NCBI RefSeq assembly: GCF_024701375.2
Contig: NZ_CP113910.1
Span: 4,712,001 to 4,776,000, forward strand
Reading direction: 5' to 3'
DNA from: Streptomyces sp. KMM 9044
GTDB lineage: Bacteria; Actinomycetota; Actinomycetes; Streptomycetales; Streptomycetaceae
Length of the DNA: 64,000 bases
In this document: positions 58,998 through 64,000 of the stretch, in pieces
Position numbering within the stretch: position 1 is the stretch's first letter
Layout: every line of letters starts with the position of its first letter
Made by a program: the position numbers and the translations under genes
Notes under the pieces: generated by a model
Seen by the model: the letters and a program-made list of their open reading frames with translations, nothing else
The model's database searches: none
What the model was told of the DNA's origin: nothing

Positions 58998-60437
58998 TCA
59001 GCTGTCGTCCGGCTCCGGGAGGGCGCCCGACCGGGCCGCCCGGCCGTACCAGAGGGCGCTGGCCTTCGGGGTCCGGACCTGGGTCGCGTAGTCGACGTAG
59101 ACCGCGCCGAACCGCTTCTCGTAGCCGTATGCCCACTCGAAGTTGTCCATCAGGGACCACAGGTAGTAGCCGCGCACGTCCGCGCCGTCGGTGAGGGCCC
59201 GGCGGACCGCGGAGAGGTGACCGTGCAGGTAGGCGATCCGCTCCGGGTCCTGCACGGTGCCGTCGGAGCCGGGCTTGTCGTCGTACGCGGCGCCGTTCTC
59301 GGTGATGTAGAGCGGCAGGCCGGGCGCTTCACGGGTGTACCGCATGATCAGGTCGTGCAACCCGGTCGGGTCGACGGCCCACCCCATCTCGGTGCGCTCG
59401 CCCGGCGCCTGGTGGAAGGCCACGTGGTCCGCGGCGGGCCACGGCGAGTGCTCGCTCTCCCCGTGACCGTCCGCCCGCGGCCCCTTCGCGTCGGGGTCGG
59501 CCGCCGACACCAGGGAGGGGGTGTAGTAGTTGAGGCCCAGCGCGTCCAGCGGCTGGTGGATCAGCTCCAGGTCACCGCCCTGGACGTGCGACCAGTCGGT
59601 GAGCGACGCGGTCGCCTCCAGCAGCGTCTCGGGGTAGGCGCCCTTCAGGATCGGGCCGTGGAAGATGCCGTTCGCCAGGTCGTCGATGGTGCGCACCGCC
59701 GCGAGGTCCGCCGGGTCGCTCGGCGAAAGCGGCCGGACCACCGAGGAGTTGAGGCTGATCGCGACGGAGTTGCGGGCCGGCATCACCGACCGCAGCGCCT
59801 TGGCGCCCAGCCCGTGGGCCAGGTTCAGGTGGTGGGCGGCCCGCAGCGAGGCCGCCGGGTCGGTACGGCCGGGGGCGTGCACGCCGGACGCGTAGCCCAG
59901 GAAGGCGCTGCACCACGGCTCGTTGAGCGTGATCCACTGCTCCACCCGGTCGCCGAGCGCCTCACCGACGATCTGCGCGTACTCGGCGAAGCGGTAGGCG
60001 GTGTCACGCTCCGGCCAGCCGCCCGCGTCCTCCAGCTCCTGCGGCAGGTCCCAGTGGTAGAGGGTGACGGCCGGCTTGATGTCGTGTTCGAGCAGCTCGT
60101 CGACCAGCTTGCGGTAGAAGTCCAGGCCGCGCTGCACGGCCGGGCCGCGACCGGTCGGCTGTACCCGGGGCCAGGAGATGGAGAAGCGGTAGGCGCCCAG
60201 CCCCAGGTCCGCCATCATCGCCACGTCGTCGCGGTAGCGGTGGTAGTGGTCGACGGCGAGGTCACCGGTGTCGCCGCCGGCGGTCTTTCCCGGCGTGTGG
60301 CTGAAGGTGTCCCAGATGGACGGGGTACGTCCGTCCTCCCGCACCGCGCCCTCGATCTGGTACGCGGAGGTCGCGGAGCCCCAGAGGAAGGCGGAGGGAA
60401 AGGCCGCCGGGGTCACCGGCGTTGCGGAGTCAGACAT
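58998..60437 (-). CDS. bglC: GH1 beta-glucosidase BglC
   Basis: A 479-residue GH1 enzyme: [20 protein letters not shown], acid/base Glu in [15 protein letters not shown] (about 171), nucleophile Glu in [14 protein letters not shown] (about 379), and [22 protein letters not shown]. No signal peptide, so it cleaves imported cellobiose and cello-oligosaccharides in the cytosol. Last of cebE-F-G-bglC; in the ceb cluster it is the intracellular partner of the importer. A CebR-like box overlaps its start codon, and AGGAGG (rather TCCTCC on the plus strand) is absent nearby, so the start rests on homology. Confidence 0.92.
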   Translation of the reverse strand: MSDSATPVTPAAFPSAFLWGSATSAYQIEGAVREDGRTPSIWDTFSHTPGKTAGGDTGDLAVDHYHRYRDDVAMMADLGLGAYRFSISWPRVQPTGRGPAVQRGLDFYRKLVDELLEHDIKPAVTLYHWDLPQELEDAGGWPERDTAYRFAEYAQIVGEALGDRVEQWITLNEPWCSAFLGYASGVHAPGRTDPAASLRAAHHLNLAHGLGAKALRSVMPARNSVAISLNSSVVRPLSPSDPADLAAVRTIDDLANGIFHGPILKGAYPETLLEATASLTDWSHVQGGDLELIHQPLDALGLNYYTPSLVSAADPDAKGPRADGHGESEHSPWPAADHVAFHQAPGERTEMGWAVDPTGLHDLIMRYTREAPGLPLYITENGAAYDDKPGSDGTVQDPERIAYLHGHLSAVRRALTDGADVRGYYLWSLMDNFEWAYGYEKRFGAVYVDYATQVRTPKASALWYGRAARSGALPEPDDS

Positions 60438-60450
60438 GGAAGCGCTCCCA
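60437..60450. promoter_or_regulatory. CebR-like operator at bglC
   Basis: TGGAAGCGCTCCCA matches the CebR consensus TGGGAGCGCTCCCA at 13 of 14 positions. It overlaps the first base of the bglC ATG. CebR, a LacI-type repressor, releases on cellobiose/cellotriose; a site here would give bglC its own control. Confidence 0.8.
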
Positions 60451-60612
60451 TAGGAGGTCGTGGCGGACCTACGAGTCGGAGTGAGCAGGGGGGAAGGAGT
60501 GGGAAAGCGGGAAAAGCGGGAAAAGCGGGGAAAGCGGGACGAGCAGGGGCCGAGGCGTCGGTGGCCCGGCCCCCGGGAGGAAAGGGCTGTGCGGAGCAGG
60601 GAGGTTCGCGGG
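60451..60612. other. cebG-bglC intergenic spacer
   Basis: 162 bp with a purine-rich 9-bp repeat (cgggaaaag, about 60502-60545). No clear terminator or promoter was recognised, so bglC could be both read through from cebE and transcribed separately. Confidence 0.4.
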
Positions 60613-61524
60613 TCAGCCCTTGACCGCGCCCTGCATGATGCCGCCCACGATCTGCTTGCCGAAGACCGCGAAGACCAGCAGCAGCGGCAGCGTGCCGAGC
60701 AGCGCGCCCGCCATGATCAGGGACTGGTCCGGGGTGAAGCCGCGGCCGAGGCCCGCGACCGCGACCTGCACGGTCGGGTTGCCGGACTGGGTCAGGACGA
60801 GGAACGGCCACAGGAAGTCGTTCCAGGTCTGCACGAAGATCAGCATGCCCAGCACGGCCATCGCCGGCCGCGCCGCCGGGAACACCACGTGCCAGACCAC
60901 GCGCCAGCTGCTCGCGCCGTCGACCCGGGCGGCCTCGATGATCTCGTCCGGCAGCGCCTGGAGCAGGTACTGCCGCATGAAGAACACACCGAACGCGCTC
61001 ACCAGCGACGGGAAGATCACCGCCTGCAGCTGGTCGGTCCAGTCCAGCTTGGCGACCATCATGTACAGCGGGATCACGCTCAGTTGCGGCGGCACCATCA
61101 TCGTGCCGATCACGATGAGCATCATCGCGTTGCGGCCCTTGAAGCGCAGCTTGGCGAAGGCGAACCCGGCGATCGTCGACAGGGTCACCACGGTGACCGC
61201 CGAAATGCCGGACACGATCGTGGTGTTGAGGAACGCCTCACCGAGGTTGGCGTCGGTCCAGGCGAGCTCCAGGTTCTTGAACAGGTTCGAGCCGAACCAG
61301 AACGGCGGCGGCGTCTCGGCCAGGCGCTGGTTGTCCCGGGAGGCGGCGATCGCGGTCCACACCAGCGGGAACAGCGAGACGATCGTGAACACGATCAGGA
61401 TCGCGTACGCGATCGGACCGCCGTGCAGGGTGCCGCCGGCCCGCGCGGACTTCGGCAGACGGGAGCGCTTGCGCTCCTGGGCGGGCGTGGTCTCGGGGGG
61501 CGGGGGCGTCACAGTCGTCGTCAC
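60613..61524 (-). CDS. cebG: Cellobiose/cellotriose ABC permease CebG
   Basis: A 303-residue MalG-type permease with six membrane helices ([20 protein letters not shown] and others) and the EAA loop [29 protein letters not shown]. It forms the channel with CebF. I chose GTG 61524, eight bases after AAGGAG; GTG 61530 would be only two bases away. Part of the ceb operon, whose ATPase (MsiK) is encoded elsewhere in Streptomyces. Confidence 0.92.
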   Translation of the reverse strand: MTTTVTPPPPETTPAQERKRSRLPKSARAGGTLHGGPIAYAILIVFTIVSLFPLVWTAIAASRDNQRLAETPPPFWFGSNLFKNLELAWTDANLGEAFLNTTIVSGISAVTVVTLSTIAGFAFAKLRFKGRNAMMLIVIGTMMVPPQLSVIPLYMMVAKLDWTDQLQAVIFPSLVSAFGVFFMRQYLLQALPDEIIEAARVDGASSWRVVWHVVFPAARPAMAVLGMLIFVQTWNDFLWPFLVLTQSGNPTVQVAVAGLGRGFTPDQSLIMAGALLGTLPLLLVFAVFGKQIVGGIMQGAVKG

Positions 61525-61536
61525 GGCCACAACTCC

Positions 61537-62550
61537 TTAACTGCTGGCGCGCAGCCGGCGCGAGATGACGTAGTTGATGATGCCGACGACGATCAGGATC
61601 AGGAACATCATCCACGCGATCGCCGAGGCGCGGCCCAGGTGCTGGTTGATCCAGCCCTGCTCGTACAGGTACAGGCCGAGCGTCTGGAACTGGTGCTCCG
61701 CGCCGCCGGACGCGCCCTTGTTGGCGTCGAACAGCAGCGGCTCGCCGAAGACCTGGCTCGCCCCGATCGTGGACACCACGACCGTGAACAGGATGGTCGG
61801 GCGCAGCGAGGGCAGCGTCACGTTCAGGAACTGCTGCCAGCGGTTGGCGCCGTCCAGCGCCGCGGACTCGTACAGGTCCTGCGGGATCGCCTGCATCGCG
61901 GCCAGGTAGATCAGCGCGTTGTATCCCGTCCAGCGCCAGATGATGATGGTCGAGACGGCGAACTGAGAGGGCCACTTGTCGCCCTGCCAGTCGACCGGGT
62001 CGATCCCGGCGAAGTCCAGCGCCCAGTTGATCATGCCGTAGTCACGCCCGAAGAGCAGCACGAACACCAGGGAGGCGGCGGCGATCGAGGTGGCGTACGG
62101 CGCGAGCATCGCGACCCGGTAGAAGGTCGAGGCACGCAGCTTGTAGTTGAGGATGTGGGCGATGCCCATCGCCATCAGCAGCTGCGGGACGGTCGCGATG
62201 ACGCCGATGGTCAGCGTGTTCTGCGCCGCGTTCCAGAAGAACTCGTCGTCGAAGATCCGGGTGAAGTTGTGCAGCCCCACCCAATCCATGTCGGTCGGGG
62301 CGGTCAGCTCGACCTGGTGCAGCGAGGCCCAGCCGGTGTACACCAGCGGGAACAGACCGAAGGCGAGGAACAGCAGGAAGAACGGGGAGACGAAGGCGTA
62401 CGGGCTCCAGCGCATGTCGCGCTGCCAGCGGCGGGACAGCTTTCGCCGGTGCCGCTCCTCCTGGCTTTCGGGCGCGGTGCTCCCGGGCGGGCGGCCCGGG
62501 GCCGCGCCCCCCTTGACGGGGGACGCGGCGGTGTCGTTGCGGGTGGACAT
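61537..62550 (-). CDS. cebF: Cellobiose/cellotriose ABC permease CebF
   Basis: A 337-residue MalF-type permease. A cytosolic N-terminal tail precedes six helices (SPFFLLFLAFGLFPLVYTGWASL, etc.), with the EAA loop ESAALDGANRWQQFLNVTLPSLRPT. ATG 62550 is five bases after the cebE stop and directly precedes cebG. It pairs with CebG for import. Confidence 0.92.
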   Translation of the reverse strand: MSTRNDTAASPVKGGAAPGRPPGSTAPESQEERHRRKLSRRWQRDMRWSPYAFVSPFFLLFLAFGLFPLVYTGWASLHQVELTAPTDMDWVGLHNFTRIFDDEFFWNAAQNTLTIGVIATVPQLLMAMGIAHILNYKLRASTFYRVAMLAPYATSIAAASLVFVLLFGRDYGMINWALDFAGIDPVDWQGDKWPSQFAVSTIIIWRWTGYNALIYLAAMQAIPQDLYESAALDGANRWQQFLNVTLPSLRPTILFTVVVSTIGASQVFGEPLLFDANKGASGGAEHQFQTLGLYLYEQGWINQHLGRASAIAWMMFLILIVVGIINYVISRRLRASS

Positions 62551-62555
62551 TTAGG

Positions 62556-63914
62556 TCACTTGTCCAGGTTGTTGTCGATGGTCTTGGTGGCCGTCTCCCA
62601 GGCTTCCTCGGCGGACTTGCCCTTGGTGACGAGGATGACGCCGTTGTCCGTCAGACCCTGCTGGATGATCTGGTCCTTCGGGCCGATCACCTGGACGGGG
62701 ATTTGCTGGGCGGCCTCGGAGAAGATCTCACCGATCGGGGCTTCACCGGTCATGTCGTTCTTGGCGCCGGTCACTTCCGGGCTGCCGAAGGCGGTCTGGG
62801 CGCTCGGGAAGCTGCCCTGCACCTCGAACAGCTTGGCCTGCTGCTCGGGAGCGGTCAGCCAGGCGACGAGCCGCTTGGCCTCGTCGACGTTCTTGGCGCT
62901 CTTGGGCACGCTCAGGAAGGAGCCGCCCCAGTTACCGGACTTGGGGGGCACGGCGACGTCCCACTTGCCGGCGGCGTCGGGCTGCGACTTGCCCTTGATG
63001 TAGCCGAGCATCCACGGCGGGCAGGCCATCGCGGCGAACTTGTTGTTGGAGATGGTCTGGTCCCAGGACGGCTGGAACTGCGTCTGGGCGCCGATCATGC
63101 CCTTCTCGGCGGCCTCGGCGGTCAGGTCGAAGGCGTCCTTGACGGCCGGGTTGGTCTTGTAGACGACCTCGCCGGAGGCGTCGTAGAACTTCTCCTCCTC
63201 ACTGCTCAGGATCGCGTTGAGCAGACCGCCGGGGGAGTCCAGGAAGGTCGTGCCGTCGGGGGCCTTCTTCTGGTAGTCCTCGCCGACCTCGACGAACTTC
63301 TTCCAGTCGTCCTCCCACAGCTTGGCGACCTCCGCGCGGTCGGACGGCAGCCCGGCCTCCTCGAACAGGTCCTTGCGGTAGCAGATCGCCATCGGGCCGA
63401 TGTCGGTGCCCAGGCCGACGGTCTGGCCGTCCTTGGTGGTGGCCTGCTCCCACTTCCACTCGAGCCAGTCGCTCTTGTTCACGCCCTCGGCCTTGGAGAG
63501 GTCCTCGAGCTTGTCGGACTGGGTGGCGACGATCTCCGCGATGTTGCCCACCTCGACGGCCTGGACGTCCTGCAGGCCGCTGTTGGTGGTGAGGTGGTTG
63601 AGCAGCGCCGGGTAGTAGTTCTCGTTGCGCTCGACAACGTTCTCGGCGATCTTGATGTCCGGGTTCAGCTTCTCGTACTCGGCGTAGAGACCGGCTTCCT
63701 TGAAGCCGAAGGTGCCGAACAGGCCCAGCGTGATCGTGGTCTTGCCCTCGCCGCCCGACGAGGAGTCGGAGCCACCGTCTCCACCGTCTTCGGCGCAGCC
63801 GGCCAGCAGCCCCGTGCCCAGCGACACCACGGCCGCGACGGCCACTGCCTTGCGGGTGAAGAGCTTCCCCCCGTTCGTACGCTGCCGAGAGAGGGGGAGG
63901 GTACGTGCTCGCAT
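62556..63914 (-). CDS. cebE: Cellobiose/cellotriose-binding lipoprotein CebE
   Basis: A 452-residue solute-binding lipoprotein. The N-terminus RKAVAVAAVVSLGTGLLAGCAED carries the lipobox LLAGC. A Ser/Gly linker is followed by SBP_bac_1 sequence such as LFGTFGFKEAGLYAEYEKLNPDIKI, DIGPMAICYRKDLFEEAGLP and FAAMACPPWMLGYIKG. ATG 63914 has AGGAGG five bases upstream. First gene of the importer operon; its promoter and the main CebR site would be upstream of the window end. Confidence 0.93.
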   Translation of the reverse strand: MRARTLPLSRQRTNGGKLFTRKAVAVAAVVSLGTGLLAGCAEDGGDGGSDSSSGGEGKTTITLGLFGTFGFKEAGLYAEYEKLNPDIKIAENVVERNENYYPALLNHLTTNSGLQDVQAVEVGNIAEIVATQSDKLEDLSKAEGVNKSDWLEWKWEQATTKDGQTVGLGTDIGPMAICYRKDLFEEAGLPSDRAEVAKLWEDDWKKFVEVGEDYQKKAPDGTTFLDSPGGLLNAILSSEEEKFYDASGEVVYKTNPAVKDAFDLTAEAAEKGMIGAQTQFQPSWDQTISNNKFAAMACPPWMLGYIKGKSQPDAAGKWDVAVPPKSGNWGGSFLSVPKSAKNVDEAKRLVAWLTAPEQQAKLFEVQGSFPSAQTAFGSPEVTGAKNDMTGEAPIGEIFSEAAQQIPVQVIGPKDQIIQQGLTDNGVILVTKGKSAEEAWETATKTIDNNLDK

Positions 63915-64000
63915 TGCGTCCTCCTGTTGCCCTGACGTGCCGACCCCCCGGCCAACGGCGTTGTTGGGCCCGTTTTCGTGCTGCGGCTCGGGCGGGGAAC
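63915..64000. other. Start of the cebE upstream region
   Basis: 86 bp up to the window edge. Apart from the cebE ribosome site, no operator match to the CebR consensus was seen. Confidence 0.4.

Overview
The window is a stretch of Streptomyces chromosome. The evidence is very high GC with strong third-position GC, many GTG and TTG starts, actinomycete-specific families (DUF397, DUF5753, DUF6412, DUF3830, SEC-C, class F sortase, M6 protease), and a gene order from the csl/glx genes through a composite c-di-GMP gene to the ceb/bglC genes that, from memory, resembles the S. coelicolor SCO28xx region.

Left part (1-9.8 kb) is accessory. A WhiJ-type trio (HTH/DUF5753 regulator, DUF397 partner, divergent HATPase) is followed by a relatively AT-rich block. 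That block holds a PLD/DExH/DUF3427 helicase divergent from an SRA-HNH (type IV restriction) gene. An IS982-type element with 19-bp terminal repeats and a CTAG target duplication splits the SRA-HNH gene; removing the element restores one frame of about 336 codons. Remnants of a DUF222/HNH gene and of a trypsin/NTPase/TPR conflict gene, with its Trypco2 partner, follow. This reads as a decaying defence island.

9.8-24.5 kb is mostly housekeeping and cell-surface genes: an autoregulated TetR-hydrolase operon with a two-site operator, a SEC-C protein, a GH30 glycosidase, DUF6412 plus a YidC paralogue, an FAH-family enzyme, a ROK regulator and divergent oxidoreductase operon sharing a perfect palindrome, two surface proteins, a HAD hydrolase and a class F sortase with its adjacent substrate. 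Two long tandem-repeat tracts (10-bp and 20-bp periods) lie in the gaps.

24-29 kb carries the hyphal-tip glycan genes cslZ, glxA and cslA (GH6 glucanase, radical copper oxidase, GT2 synthase). 29-45 kb has three identical tRNA-Lys(CUU) genes, an SPFH protein with a pentapeptide-repeat N-terminus, an Ehu-type ABC importer next to a catabolic cluster (DUF3830, amidase, 2-hydroxyacid dehydrogenase, two Asp/Glu-racemase-fold enzymes), a flavin oxidoreductase, a GGDEF-EAL protein (probably cdgA) and a secreted M6 protease.

45-58.7 kb has a primase/polymerase-like protein, a nuclease / unknown / SF1-helicase gene set whose 3' end is triplicated as 151-bp repeats, a PAP2 phosphatase, a histidine phosphatase, a TPR regulator, a spermidine-synthase-like protein and a two-component system. 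58.9-64 kb is the cellobiose/cellotriose uptake and cleavage system cebE-cebF-cebG-bglC with a CebR-like box at the bglC start. No rRNA, CRISPR array, integrase or prophage was found.
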